A stretch of 64,000 nt of DNA from Planctomycetota bacterium (GTDB taxonomy: Bacteria > Planctomycetota > Phycisphaerae > Phycisphaerales > Phycisphaeraceae): NCBI GenBank assembly GCA_021413865.1, contig JAIOPN010000014.1:62001-126000 (forward strand). The letters are read 5' to 3'. The position numbers and the translations under genes were made by a program. The notes under the pieces are model-generated. The model did no database searches and had not been told where the DNA came from. It saw nothing but the letters and a program-made list of their open reading frames with translations. Shown piece after piece: positions 10,805 through 19,681 of the stretch; within the stretch, counting starts at the first letter, position 1; every line of letters starts with the position of its first letter.

Positions 10805-12733
10805 TCAGTTCAGCGGGGTGCAGAGGAAGGCGGTCTCGTCGCCGAGCTGGACTTCCTGCAACAGGTGAACATGGACCATGTCGCCCAGGCGGGTGATGAG
10901 GGCGGTGGCGGCGCGGGACTGGTCGGTGAACAGGTGCATGGCGGGCTCGGCGTCGTCGCTGAAGCGGAGCTGACGCTGGGTGAGGCGGAGCAGCGCGAGG
11001 TGCTCCCGCGCCCAGGCGCGGGACTCGAGCATGACGACCAGCGCGGCGGAGAGATCGCCGGGCGTGGTGTGCTGACAGAGCAAATGGAGCCGGCCGTCCT
11101 GGTCCAGCACGAGTCGCGTGTCGGGGTGGCGTGGGCAGACGGCGTCCAGCGCGATCGCGCCGGGCAATTGCGAGAGCATGAACTCGACCAGTTCCGGCGC
11201 GTCGGCGTCGGCCTCCACAGTGTGCGAGGCAACGGGCTCCGGCACGGGCGGTGGAACCGGCGTGGCGGGCGCTGCCGGGCGTGGTGAGGGCGAGGGACGC
11301 GCGGCAATGGGCGGCGGCGTGACGGGCGGGGCCTTGGGTCGCGGCGCAGGTGCGGGCCTCGTTGCGGCGGCGTCCTGGGGCGCGGGCTGTGCGGGTTGTT
11401 GCGGGCGCTGCGGGTGCGGCGCGCTGAATGCGGGGGTGGATGCGGGCGGTGCGGCGGGATGGACGGGGGCTGCGCTCATGGGGGTGGCAGGCTGCGGGGC
11501 CTTCAAAAAGGTGACGATGTCGGGCACCGGCACCGCTGCAACCGCGGGCGGGTCGTGGATGTCGTTGATGTGCGTCGCCCCCGGAGTCCCCGGAGCGGCC
11601 GGGGTGGGCGTCGCCGGCTCGGCGAGCGGCGCGTCCGCCACCGCCACGGGCACCGCGAGGTGATCGATGGCGAAGCTGACCGCCGCGTCCGATGCGGCGG
11701 CCTCCTCGAACGTGCCCAACCGGTGCAGCGTGACCGGGCCCATCTGTCGCTGCGATCCGATCAACTGCACGGGCACGCCTGTCGCCAAACGCACGGCCTG
11801 GTCGAGTTGCTGCGCGGCGCGCACGGCCGAGTCGTCGTCCGACCCCATGACCATCACGCCCAGCGTCGGGCGATCGGCGGGGTCCAGCACGCCGAGCATG
11901 GCGGTCATCTGCCGTGCCGCGGCGGCGACGGCGGCCTCATCCGCCCCGCAGAGCCAGGTCCAGTGCCCCAGCGCGGCGGCGCGGAGGGCGATCTCCTCGT
12001 TTTCACCGGCGGTGAAGTGGAACAGCCAGTCGTGCACCTGCACGGGGGCCTCGTGCAGCAGGCTGTCGAGCAGCTCGACGAGATCGAGCCGCACGCTGTC
12101 GGAGGCCCACTGGGCGAGCAGGACGTTGTCGGACGGGCCGTGCCCGGTGCCTGCGCCGGCGGCGTGGGCGGTGATGAGTTCGACGTCGGCCTCGTCGGGT
12201 TCGAGGTGGAGGATGACGGCCGCCTCGCCCTGCCTTGCGAGGTAATGGGCGTACTGCGCGAGCCAGGGCCCGCCGAAGCCGGGCAGGTTGCCCATGAAGA
12301 CGGCCTGGGGCGTGAGGGTGGCGTCGTGGTTCCGCCCGCGGCGCGGGGCCGGGGCGGTGGTGAACATGGAGACGGTTTCGGCTTCTTCGCGGTGCAGGCG
12401 CAGCGGCGGCGCGGCGGGCGTGTGTGTGTTGATCGAGCCGACGGTCGCGGGGCTGTCGTCGCCCTCGCTGGCGGTCTCTTTGGGGGGCGGCGGGTTGAAG
12501 AGGCGGGCGCCGGGGAGACGCATGGTGGCCGGGGTTTGCGGCGCGAGCCTCGTGGCGGGCGGCGTGGGGCGGAGGCGCGGGGCCATGCGGATGGGCCGCG
12601 GGCCGCTGAGCGGGTCGGGCTTGCCGGGGTCTGATCCCGGCGGGGTCGGGGGCTTCTTGCCGGGCGTGGTGCCGGTGAGGTAGAGCTCGGCCAGGGCGTC
12701 GAGTGTGTCGCGGGTGTGCTTGTCGTCGCTCAT
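10805..12733 (-). CDS. Hypothetical protein with a degenerate MinD/ParA-like ATPase fold, partner of the ParA gene
   Basis: A 642-aa protein of unknown function. Residues 1-140 and about 390-510 are long Pro/Ala-rich, probably disordered linkers. Residues about 142-350 resemble a SIMIBI/MinD-like fold: a hydrophobic strand (AVFMGN), a glycine loop (LPGFGG) where a P-loop would be but without the GKT lysine/threonine, an amphipathic helix, then VILHLEPDE, like the strand after Walker A. The C-terminal about 120 residues form a compact hydrophobic domain (LPGAIALDAVCPRHPDTRLVL). It starts 12 bp after the ParA gene, so the two are co-transcribed. The pairing suggests an inactive ATPase working with an active ParA, but I know of no demonstrated role. 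Confidence 0.65.
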   Translation of the reverse strand: MSDDKHTRDTLDALAELYLTGTTPGKKPPTPPGSDPGKPDPLSGPRPIRMAPRLRPTPPATRLAPQTPATMRLPGARLFNPPPPKETASEGDDSPATVGSINTHTPAAPPLRLHREEAETVSMFTTAPAPRRGRNHDATLTPQAVFMGNLPGFGGPWLAQYAHYLARQGEAAVILHLEPDEADVELITAHAAGAGTGHGPSDNVLLAQWASDSVRLDLVELLDSLLHEAPVQVHDWLFHFTAGENEEIALRAAALGHWTWLCGADEAAVAAAARQMTAMLGVLDPADRPTLGVMVMGSDDDSAVRAAQQLDQAVRLATGVPVQLIGSQRQMGPVTLHRLGTFEEAAASDAAVSFAIDHLAVPVAVADAPLAEPATPTPAAPGTPGATHINDIHDPPAVAAVPVPDIVTFLKAPQPATPMSAAPVHPAAPPASTPAFSAPHPQRPQQPAQPAPQDAAATRPAPAPRPKAPPVTPPPIAARPSPSPRPAAPATPVPPPVPEPVASHTVEADADAPELVEFMLSQLPGAIALDAVCPRHPDTRLVLDQDGRLHLLCQHTTPGDLSAALVVMLESRAWAREHLALLRLTQRQLRFSDDAEPAMHLFTDQSRAATALITRLGDMVHVHLLQEVQLGDETAFLCTPLN

Positions 12734-12745
12734 GGGCTGCGCGTT

Positions 12746-14329
12746 CTACGGCCTTGGATCGGCGTGGATTTCGACGACGTTGTTGAGCTCGCCGAACGGG
12801 TTGGCCTCGACGTAGGTGTTGTGCGGGTCGTGCAGCCACAGGCCATCGACGACGAGCCGGTAGCGGTACCGGCCGGGGGGCAGGTTGATGCAGGCCTGCC
12901 ACACGCCCAGGCGGTCGTCGCGGGTGAGCGGCGTGGCGACGGCGGACCAGTTGTTGAAGTCGCCGGCGATGTGCATGCTCGCCGCCTTCGACGCGGGCTG
13001 GACGAAGAGCAACCCCTGGCTGGTCTGGTGAGCGCCGTAGAGCTTGGCGAGCTTCTGCGAGAGAGCGGGCGTGGCGACGGGCTTGACCGGCGCGGTGCGG
13101 ACCGGCTCGGCGATGGGCACGAGCGTCGTTGTCGCCTCCACGGCGTCGGCGACGGCGACGGCGGAGTCGTTTGATGCGTGATGGGGCGCCCGTGCCGCGG
13201 GGGGGATGGGTGCGAACGGCCGGGGGGAGATTTCAGAGTGAGAGAGCGCCGAGCCGGGCGGCGTGGGCGCCGGCGGCTTCATGCCGACGCTGTCGGGCGA
13301 CGCGCCGACGGCCATGACCGGCTCGGGCATCACGGTGTGACGCGACGGCGCGGGCGGGACGGGAACGGTGGGCAGGCCGAACGCCGGCGCGACGCGGGCG
13401 GTTTCGATGTCGCGCTCGGTGACGATGTCCGGGTCGCTCGAAAGCTTGGAGGAGAGCGCGGCGGTGCGGGCCGCCAGGGCGCGGGCTCGCTCGACGAGCT
13501 CGGCGGCGCGGCTGATCGCGGGGTTGGTCGTGGCGTTGCGGTCGCCGGGCGCTTCGGGCGGGGCGGGCGGATTGGCGATCAGCCAAGTCGCCAGCTTGTC
13601 GAAGTCCGCCATGCCGCGGCTGGCCGGGTCGTACTCAGTGATCGGCTGGCCGAAGCTGGCGGCCTCCTTGAGCTTGGAGTTGAAGTTGACGACGACGGGC
13701 ATGAGCTTGTCGCCGAAGTGCCGCTTGAGCTCGGAGAGAATCTCGCGCGCCAGCTTGGTGCGCACGTCGTACATGGTCGCCAGCACCTTGAAGCGCGACT
13801 TGTGGTTGGCGCGCCGGGCGAGCATCTCGATGGTGGCCTCCTGCCGCACGGCCCCCTGGAGGGCGAAGTAGCCGGTCTCGACGGGGATCACCACCTCGTC
13901 GCTGGCGCGGAGGGCGTTGAACGTGAGCAGGCCGATCGAGGGCGGGCAGTCGATGATGCAGAAGTCGTAATGGTCGGCGACCGTGGAGAGGATCTGCGAG
14001 AGCCGGCGGTCCTTGTCGTGCGCCGCGGCGAGCTCGACCTCGACGCCCGCGAGCGCCATCGTGCTGGGGGCGAGGTCGAGGTTGCGCGAGACCTGCCAGA
14101 CGACGTCGCTGAAGACCATCGTGCCGCTGAGGCCGGCGAGCAGCGCGTCGCCGATGGAGCGGTCCACCTGCGACTCGGGCACGGCCAGACCGAGCGAACA
14201 GTGCGACTGCGGGTCCATGTCCACCAGCAATGTCTTACGGCCCATCGAGGCCAGCACCGCGGCGAGATTGATGGACACGGTGGTCTTGCCGCAACCGCCC
14301 TTTTGATTGATGACCGCGATCGTTCGCAA
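12746..14329 (-). CDS. ParA-family ATPase fused to a CBM48/AMPK-type glycogen-binding domain
   Basis: A 527-aa protein. The TTG at 14329 places the strand TIAVINQ and deviant Walker A KGGCGKTT at the very N-terminus, as in ParA/Soj/MinD; an AAGGG box lies just upstream, and the open frame above it looks non-coding. The ATPase domain spans about 1-255 (LLVDMDPQSH switch, FCIIDCPPS Walker B-like). A low-complexity Pro/Ala linker follows, and then a C-terminal isoamylase-N/AMPK beta-type domain (about 445-527) with HIAGDFNNW, GVWQ, PGRYRYRLVVDG and LHDPHN. ParA proteins position DNA or protein cargo; CBM48 domains bind alpha-glucans. The fusion could localise a glucan or use the fold for protein contact. 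It is the first gene of a two-gene unit. Confidence 0.88.
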   Translation of the reverse strand: MRTIAVINQKGGCGKTTVSINLAAVLASMGRKTLLVDMDPQSHCSLGLAVPESQVDRSIGDALLAGLSGTMVFSDVVWQVSRNLDLAPSTMALAGVEVELAAAHDKDRRLSQILSTVADHYDFCIIDCPPSIGLLTFNALRASDEVVIPVETGYFALQGAVRQEATIEMLARRANHKSRFKVLATMYDVRTKLAREILSELKRHFGDKLMPVVVNFNSKLKEAASFGQPITEYDPASRGMADFDKLATWLIANPPAPPEAPGDRNATTNPAISRAAELVERARALAARTAALSSKLSSDPDIVTERDIETARVAPAFGLPTVPVPPAPSRHTVMPEPVMAVGASPDSVGMKPPAPTPPGSALSHSEISPRPFAPIPPAARAPHHASNDSAVAVADAVEATTTLVPIAEPVRTAPVKPVATPALSQKLAKLYGAHQTSQGLLFVQPASKAASMHIAGDFNNWSAVATPLTRDDRLGVWQACINLPPGRYRYRLVVDGLWLHDPHNTYVEANPFGELNNVVEIHADPRP

Positions 14330-14581
14330 GAGCCGCCCTTTCGTCCGTGAAAGAGTCAGGGGTCTAAGTAAGGTCGGGGCTGATGTGAGTCCCCAAACCC
14401 GTCGTGCTCCGCCCCGCGCCGTCCTGGCACGGGAACGCATCTCACCTCACGGACCGGATATGGCACGGTCCATTGTTATGGAGTTATCGGGGTTCATAAC
14501 CAAAAACCTTGAATAGCAATACTGAAAACGGGGATTTCGTGAATCCAAGGGGGACCCTCCGGACCTCCCGCTAACCTTACA

Positions 14582-15238
14582 ATGACCCCCGTGACCACCC
14601 CGATCACGCCTCCAACGCTGCTCCTGGCCAGCCGGTCCCCCCGCCGCGCCGCGGTGCTGCGCGAGGCCGGTTACGACTTCATCCAGAAAGACCCTCCCTT
14701 CCACGACCCACCCCAACCCGAGCAGGCCCGCGACCCCCTCGAACTGGCCCGCTCCCTCGCGGCCATGAAGGCCCTGAGCCTGCGCGACGCCTCCCCCCTG
14801 CCCAATTCCCTGATCCTCGCCGCCGACACCCTCTGCCTCGACGCCGCCGGCCGGCTCATCGGTCAGCCCGCCGACCGCGACGACGCCCGCCGCATCCTCC
14901 GCGCCTTCATGGGCGTGACCCACGCCGTGATCACCGGAGTCGCCCTCCTTGCAATGAACGATCGTCAGCCCGAGACACTGACCGATAGCACCCAAGTGTT
15001 CATGCACCCCATCGCCGACGCCGAACTCGAGACCTACCTCGACACCCAGCAGTGGCGCGGCAAGGCGGGTGCCTACAACCTCTTCGACCGCCAGGCCGCC
15101 GGCTGGGTGATCGACGTTCACGGCGACCCCACCACCGTGGTCGGCCTGCCCATGCGGCTGCTCGTCCCACGCCTCGAAGCCCGCGGCGTCCGCCCGACGC
15201 GCAAACCCACTCCCCATCACGAACTGTTCCAGGCATGA
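14582..15238 (+). CDS. maf: Maf/Ham1-type nucleoside triphosphate pyrophosphatase
   Basis: A 218-aa protein of the Maf family, which hydrolyses dTTP/UTP or modified nucleotides to the monophosphates and is linked to septum control. The N-terminal signature LASRSPRRAAVLREAGY is clear, followed by ADTLCLDAAGRLIGQPADRDDARRILR, where the family's catalytic Asp lies, and a C-terminal half with WRGKAGAYNLFDRQA and the VVGLP segment. The length is near the usual 190-200 aa with a slightly long C-terminus. The stop overlaps the lpxK start by 4 bp (ATGA), so the genes are translationally coupled. Confidence 0.93.
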   Translation: MTPVTTPITPPTLLLASRSPRRAAVLREAGYDFIQKDPPFHDPPQPEQARDPLELARSLAAMKALSLRDASPLPNSLILAADTLCLDAAGRLIGQPADRDDARRILRAFMGVTHAVITGVALLAMNDRQPETLTDSTQVFMHPIADAELETYLDTQQWRGKAGAYNLFDRQAAGWVIDVHGDPTTVVGLPMRLLVPRLEARGVRPTRKPTPHHELFQA

Positions 15239-16299
15239 ACGCACGCCGCTGGATCCCGATTCTCTCCGGCGAGGACCGCTCCATCCGCGCCGCCGTCATG
15301 CGCGTCCTGCTGCTCTGCGCCGAGCCGTTCTACGGCTTGGCGATCCACGCCCGCAACCTCCTCTTCAACTGCCGACTCCGCCGCGGCCACAAACTGGGGC
15401 GAACGACGATCAGCGTCGGCAACATCACCACCGGCGGGACGGGCAAGACCCCAGTCGTCGCCGACCTGGCGCGCCGGCTCATCGCCATGAACGCCCGGCC
15501 GGCCGTGCTCCTCCGCGGCTACCTCGACGACGACGGTCGCAGCGACGAAGCGGACGTGCTCATCCGTGAACTGGGATCATCCGTGCCCGTCATCGCCAAG
15601 CCCGACCGCCGCCTCGGGGCCCGCATCGCCCTCCAGCACAACCCGGCCGTCACCGTTTTCCTCCTCGACGACGGCTTCCAGCGCCGCCAGGTCCACCGCG
15701 ACCTCGACCTGGTCCTCATCGACGCCACCAACCCCTTCGGCCACGGCCACCTGCTGCCGCGCGGCCTGCTCCGCGAACCGCTCTCCGGCCTCCGCCGGGC
15801 GCGGGGCATCATCGTCACCCGCGCCGACCTCATCACCCCCGACGCCTTGTGGGCCCTCGACCGGACCATCGCCGAGCGCGCCGGCCGGCCGCCCATCGCC
15901 CACGCCGCCCATGTCTGGACCGGCTTCCTCGACGCCAAAGACCAATTGCTGCCCATCGACGCGCTGCGCGCCCGCCGCGTCATCGCCGTCACCGGCATCG
16001 GCAACCCCGACGCCTTCGAGACCACCCTCCGCCAACACGCCGCAGCCGTCATCCACCACGCGAAACTCGACGACCACCATAATTACGCCGACCTCAATTC
16101 CATCCTCCCCGCCATCTGCCGCACCGCCTCCACGGACGACATCCTGGTCACCACCGAAAAAGACTGGGTGAAATGGAAGCCTCGCATCGCCGGCGCGAAG
16201 ACGCCGCTGCCCGTGTACCGCCCGGTGCTGGGCATCCGCTACCTCGACGGCGAGGTGGCGGTCGATAACCTCCTCCGCCACGCATCCGCTATCCTCTAA
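15235..16299 (+). CDS. lpxK: Tetraacyldisaccharide 4'-kinase LpxK
   Basis: A 354-aa inner-membrane-associated kinase that phosphorylates the 4' position of the lipid A disaccharide in LPS synthesis. Evidence: an N-terminal hydrophobic segment (RVLLLCAEPFYGLAI), the LpxK P-loop in ISVGNITTGGTGKTP at about residue 60, FLLDDGFQRRQVHRDLDLVLID, and the later HHNYADL segment. The length fits the family (about 330-360). The ATG at 15235 overlaps the maf stop by 4 bp; the frame is open upstream, but that part reads as a shadow of maf. Its presence, with hldE next to it, implies an LPS-bearing outer membrane. Confidence 0.95.
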   Translation: MNARRWIPILSGEDRSIRAAVMRVLLLCAEPFYGLAIHARNLLFNCRLRRGHKLGRTTISVGNITTGGTGKTPVVADLARRLIAMNARPAVLLRGYLDDDGRSDEADVLIRELGSSVPVIAKPDRRLGARIALQHNPAVTVFLLDDGFQRRQVHRDLDLVLIDATNPFGHGHLLPRGLLREPLSGLRRARGIIVTRADLITPDALWALDRTIAERAGRPPIAHAAHVWTGFLDAKDQLLPIDALRARRVIAVTGIGNPDAFETTLRQHAAAVIHHAKLDDHHNYADLNSILPAICRTASTDDILVTTEKDWVKWKPRIAGAKTPLPVYRPVLGIRYLDGEVAVDNLLRHASAIL

Positions 16300-16304
16300 T
16301 ACGC

Positions 16305-17813
16305 ATGACCACCACTCTCCCCGGCAGTGACGACCTGATCCGTTTCCTCGACCGCTGGCGTCGGCGACGCATCGTCGTCGCCGGGGACTTCATGCTCGAC
16401 CACTACATCTACGGCAACGCCGACCGGCTCAGCCCCGACGCCCCCGTGCCGGTGCTCGCCGTCGTGCGCGAGGAGCACAAGCCCGGCGGCTCCGCCAACG
16501 TCTGCCTCGACCTCCGCGCCCTCCATTCCGACGTCGCCTGCCTGGGCGTCATCGGCGCCGACTCCGCAGGCACACAGCTCCGCTCCGCCCTCCGCAAGGC
16601 CGGCTGCGACGTCAAGGGCCTGCTCATCGATCGCGCCCGCCCCACCACCGTGAAGCAAAACCTCGTCGGCCTGGCGCAGCACCGCCACCCGCAGAAAATG
16701 TTCCGCGTCGATGTCGAGACGCGCGACCCGCTCTCGGCCGATTCCGCCGACCGCCTGGTGGCGACGGCGAAGAAACTCCTCCGCGGTGCCGACGCACTCT
16801 GCCTCGAGGACTACAACAAGGGCGTGCTCAGCGAGGCCGTCTGCCGGCGGTTGATCGAGTTGGCGAAAAAAATGCGCGTGCCGGTTTACGTCGATCCCGC
16901 CGCCATCACCGACTACCGCAAGTACCGCGGCGCGACCTGCATCACCCCCAACCGCACCGAGGCCGCGCTGGCGACCGGCGCCAACGGCCAGCCGCAGAGC
17001 CCGGCCACCCTCGCCCGCATGGCGCAGCGGCTGCTCAGGGAGCTTTCCCTCGACGCCGTCGTGCTCACGCTCGACAAGCAGGGGGCGATGCTCCTTGAAA
17101 AAGGCGGCCGGCCGATCATGGTGCCCACCGTGGCGCGGCAGGTGTACGACGTGACCGGCGCGGGCGACATGGTGCTGGCGATGCTCGCCGCCTCGCGCGC
17201 CAACGGCGCGGACTGGCCCGCGTCCGTCGATCTGGCCAACACCGCAGCGGGCCTGGAGGTCGAGAAGTTCGGCGTCGTCCCCATCGAGCTCGACGAGGTG
17301 CTGCTGGCGCTCCTGGAGCGGCGGCACGAGTCGCTCGGCAAGCTGCGCACCGCCGAGCAGATCACCACCGAACTGGCCGCGCACCGCCGGCGCGGACGGA
17401 AGATCGTCTTCACCAACGGCTGCTTCGACATCCTCCACGCCGGCCACGTGCAGTTCCTGCGCGAGGCCCGCCGCGGCGGCGACCTGCTCGTCGTCGGCCT
17501 GAACTCCGACCGCTCGATCCGCCGCCTCAAGGGCGAGGGCCGCCCCGTCAACCACGAGGCCGACCGCGTCATGGTGCTCAGCGAGCTTGAGAGCGTGGAC
17601 TACATCGTCGTCTTCGGCGAACAGACGCCGATCCGCCTGATCAAGTCCGTGCGCCCGGACGTGCTGGTCAAGGGGGCCGACTACCGCAAGGACCAGGTCG
17701 TCGGCGGCTCGTGGGTCGAGCGGAACGGCGGAAGCGTCATGCTCGTCTCGCTCGTCAAGGGCCGGAGCACGACGAACATCATCCGCCGCATCGCCAAGCA
17801 ATCGCGGCGCTAA
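16305..17813 (+). CDS. hldE: Bifunctional heptose-7-phosphate kinase / heptose-1-phosphate adenylyltransferase HldE
   Basis: A 502-aa bifunctional enzyme (also called RfaE) making ADP-D-glycero-beta-D-manno-heptose for LPS inner core. The N-terminal PfkB-type kinase domain (about 10-340) shows PGGSANVCLDLRAL and the anion-hole/catalytic segment VTGAGDMVLA. The C-terminal nucleotidyltransferase domain (about 355-500) begins KIVFTNGCFDILHAGHVQFL with the HxGH motif and ends in VKGRSTTNIIRRI. E. coli HldE is 477 aa. It follows lpxK by 5 bp, so maf-lpxK-hldE is one operon. Confidence 0.96.
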   Translation: MTTTLPGSDDLIRFLDRWRRRRIVVAGDFMLDHYIYGNADRLSPDAPVPVLAVVREEHKPGGSANVCLDLRALHSDVACLGVIGADSAGTQLRSALRKAGCDVKGLLIDRARPTTVKQNLVGLAQHRHPQKMFRVDVETRDPLSADSADRLVATAKKLLRGADALCLEDYNKGVLSEAVCRRLIELAKKMRVPVYVDPAAITDYRKYRGATCITPNRTEAALATGANGQPQSPATLARMAQRLLRELSLDAVVLTLDKQGAMLLEKGGRPIMVPTVARQVYDVTGAGDMVLAMLAASRANGADWPASVDLANTAAGLEVEKFGVVPIELDEVLLALLERRHESLGKLRTAEQITTELAAHRRRGRKIVFTNGCFDILHAGHVQFLREARRGGDLLVVGLNSDRSIRRLKGEGRPVNHEADRVMVLSELESVDYIVVFGEQTPIRLIKSVRPDVLVKGADYRKDQVVGGSWVERNGGSVMLVSLVKGRSTTNIIRRIAKQSRR

Positions 17814-17829
17814 ACTAAATAATCCGCGG

Positions 17830-18894
17830 TCACTTCATCTTCGCCAGATCGCCCTCAAGCTCGACGAGCACCGGCAGGCGCGGGCTGAGCGAGCGCACAC
17901 GGTCGATCATCGCCTTGGCGCCGGCCTTGTCGCCCGCTTTGACCCGCCACCGCGCCGCGGCCACCGCGAGTTTTGCATTCGTCGGGTCATTCCTGAACGC
18001 CGACTCGTACACCTCCGCCGCCTTCGCGGGCTTGCCGAGCATCGCCCAGCAGACGGCCGTCTCGCCCAGCACCGATTCGTCCGCGCGCTCCGCGGCCGAC
18101 AGCGTGCCGAGCACCTGCAGCGCCCCGTCGGGTTTGTTGGCGCGGCGGAGCAGCCCCGCCTTGCGGCAGATGTACTGAACCTGCAGCGGCCGCCTGGCGA
18201 CCGGCGTGTTCTCGATCGCACGCTGGATGTTCGTCAGCGCCTGGTCCAACTGGTTCCGCTTGGCGCACAGCTCGCTCATCAGGGCGTAGGCCGAATAGGA
18301 GGATGAGTCGATCGCCAGCGCGTCGAGGATCATCATCTGCGCGCGGTCCAGGTCGTTGCGCTTGATGTACACATCCGCCAGAAAGAGCTTGTAGTTTGGT
18401 TCCTGCGGCGCGAGCTGGACGGCGTTGGCGTAGTACCGCGCCGCCTCGTCCGTCTTGCCCAACTGCCGGGCCGTCGTCCCCGCGAACAGGTGCACCTCGG
18501 GCTGCTGCTTGTCGAGGTCGATGCTCGTCTTGAGCTGCTCGTATGCCTCGGGCAGCCTGCCCTCGAGCATGAGGACCTGCGCCAAAAGTGTGTGCGCCGG
18601 GGCGAAGCGCGGGTAGCGTTCGACCAGTTGCCTCGCGTCCTCGCGAATGCCGGCGGTGTTCCCCGTGTCTGCGGCGGAGGCGAGGTGCTTCTGCAGCGCC
18701 TCGAGCTCGTCGCGCGCCTTGCGCGGGTCCCACTTCACGGAGCCGGCGCCGGGCTGGGTCGCGGGGAACGTCCGGGCCACGACGCCCGACCAGTAATTCC
18801 TGGCGATCAATCCGGCGGCCACGGCCAGCAGCAGCATGACCGCCACAACCAGCGTGCCGCGCGAGACCGCGCCGCTTTTTCGAGATCGCGTCAT
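17830..18894 (-). CDS. Tetratricopeptide-repeat protein with N-terminal membrane anchor
   Basis: A 354-aa protein. The start at 18894 gives a basic N-terminus followed by one transmembrane segment (GTLVVAVMLLLAVAAGLIARNYW), so the rest probably lies in the periplasm. From about residue 60 to the end there are TPR-like helical pairs (RFAPAHTLLAQVLMLEGRLPEAYEQL; DEAARYYANAVQLAPQEPNYKLFLADVYIKRNDLDRAQ; KPAKAAEVYESAFRNDPTNAKLAVAAARWRVKAGDK), about seven in all. TPRs mediate protein-protein contact; the partner is unknown. It is convergent with hldE, 16 bp away. The frame continues upstream into the 18.97-kb hairpin element, which is not part of the gene. Confidence 0.85.
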   Translation of the reverse strand: MTRSRKSGAVSRGTLVVAVMLLLAVAAGLIARNYWSGVVARTFPATQPGAGSVKWDPRKARDELEALQKHLASAADTGNTAGIREDARQLVERYPRFAPAHTLLAQVLMLEGRLPEAYEQLKTSIDLDKQQPEVHLFAGTTARQLGKTDEAARYYANAVQLAPQEPNYKLFLADVYIKRNDLDRAQMMILDALAIDSSSYSAYALMSELCAKRNQLDQALTNIQRAIENTPVARRPLQVQYICRKAGLLRRANKPDGALQVLGTLSAAERADESVLGETAVCWAMLGKPAKAAEVYESAFRNDPTNAKLAVAAARWRVKAGDKAGAKAMIDRVRSLSPRLPVLVELEGDLAKMK

Positions 18895-18970
18895 GCGCGC
18901 CAGCGTAACCGATGCGTCAGCGTCCGCAACGCTCCCCGCCGCGCGGCACGTCCATGGGTGGTGTCTTGGC

Positions 18971-19068
18971 TTGAAATGGGTGGCTGGGGCTGAGGCTTTG
19001 CGAAGCCCCAGTGCGGTATCCCAAACAGACTGGGGCATCGAAGACTCTGCCCCAGCCACCCTGACAAT
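18971..19068. repeat. Dispersed hairpin element, copy 1
   Basis: A roughly 100-bp element with inverted arms GGGTGGCTGGGGC (18978-18990) and GCCCCAGCCACCC (19049-19061). Between them are the internal hairpin GGCTTTGCGAAGCC, a second CCCC/GGGG pair, and the conserved block GGGGCATCGAAGACT. Two more copies are at 19.50 and 41.22 kb. This copy lies upstream of the TPR gene and downstream of a small minus-strand gene, and its outermost arm is less complementary than in copy 2. It could be a MITE-like element or a structured RNA; no ORF fits it. Confidence 0.8.
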
Positions 19069-19080
19069 CAAATCAGGACA

Positions 19081-19317
19081 TCACCGGGTCACAACGGGCT
19101 CCGGCGTTGTATCCGCCGCGTCGCTTTGACGGACGGGTATGGGCCGGGTTTGTGCTCTCTTTCGATCCGGGAGGAGCCTCGGGTTCTCCGCGATCCACGC
19201 CGTGGCGCACGGCACCCATTCCGAGTGCGCGGACGCCTGAGGCCATGGGGCCAGCAACGAGCCGGCGAATAAAAGCCCCAAATACACCGCGACGCTGTAA
19301 CGCACCCAACTCGCCAT
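19081..19317 (-). CDS. Small exported or membrane protein (hypothetical)
   Basis: A 78-aa ORF whose ATG at 19317 is preceded by a strong Shine-Dalgarno (AGGGGAAGG). The N-terminus MASWVRYSVAVYLGLLFAGSLLAPWPQASA looks like a signal peptide with a possible ASA cleavage point; the remainder is polar and basic with two cysteines or fewer. I do not recognise a family. It lies between two copies of the dispersed hairpin element. It may be a real small secreted protein or a chance ORF; the ribosome site and signal-like start favour the former. Confidence 0.42.
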   Translation of the reverse strand: MASWVRYSVAVYLGLLFAGSLLAPWPQASAHSEWVPCATAWIAENPRLLPDRKRAQTRPIPVRQSDAADTTPEPVVTR

Positions 19318-19501
19318 GCCTTCCCCTGTCAATGAATCAGGCAAAACCCCGTGACGGCCGCACGCCCGCCGCGCGGGTGTCGCGATGCCGTGTCTCCACA
19401 ACTATTCAAAACGCCGGCGCAAAAACAAGCCGATACCCGCCACCATCGCGCGACGGACGCCCCTACAAACGTCACGCGCGGCGCGGACGCACCGGGGTGA
19501 T

Positions 19502-19615
19502 CCTTTTTGAAATGGGTGGCTGGGGCTGAGGCTTTGCGAAGCCCCGGTTCGGCACCGAAAGCAGACCGGGGCATCGAAGACTCTGCCCCAGCCACCCCTC
19601 CTATTTCAAAAGGGA
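19502..19615. repeat. Dispersed hairpin element, copy 2 (best preserved), in the 19,318-19,681 gap
   Basis: The most complete copy. The outer arms (TTTTGAAAT near 19505 and ATTTCAAAA near 19604) are complementary, and the inner arms GGGTGGCTGGGGC (19514-19526) and GCCCCAGCCACCC (19585-19597) pair perfectly. Internal hairpins are GGCTTTGCGAAGCC and CCCCGGT/ACCGGGG, which gives a clover-like fold. It sits about 65 bp upstream of the PTPS-like gene. The rest of the 364-bp gap shows no gene or other feature I can support. Confidence 0.85.
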
Positions 19616-19681
19616 CCACTACCGACACACCGACGGACACGCCGCTCGGGACACCCCTGGGTTCAGCCTATAATCCCGCCC

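Noticed and set aside
14341-14581. Operator-like GGACCG/CGGTCC pair (14,451-14,471) between the ParA and maf genes
   Set aside because: The arms are only 6 bp and not centred on a recognisable promoter, so chance is likely. The region presumably holds the divergent promoters, but I cannot place them.
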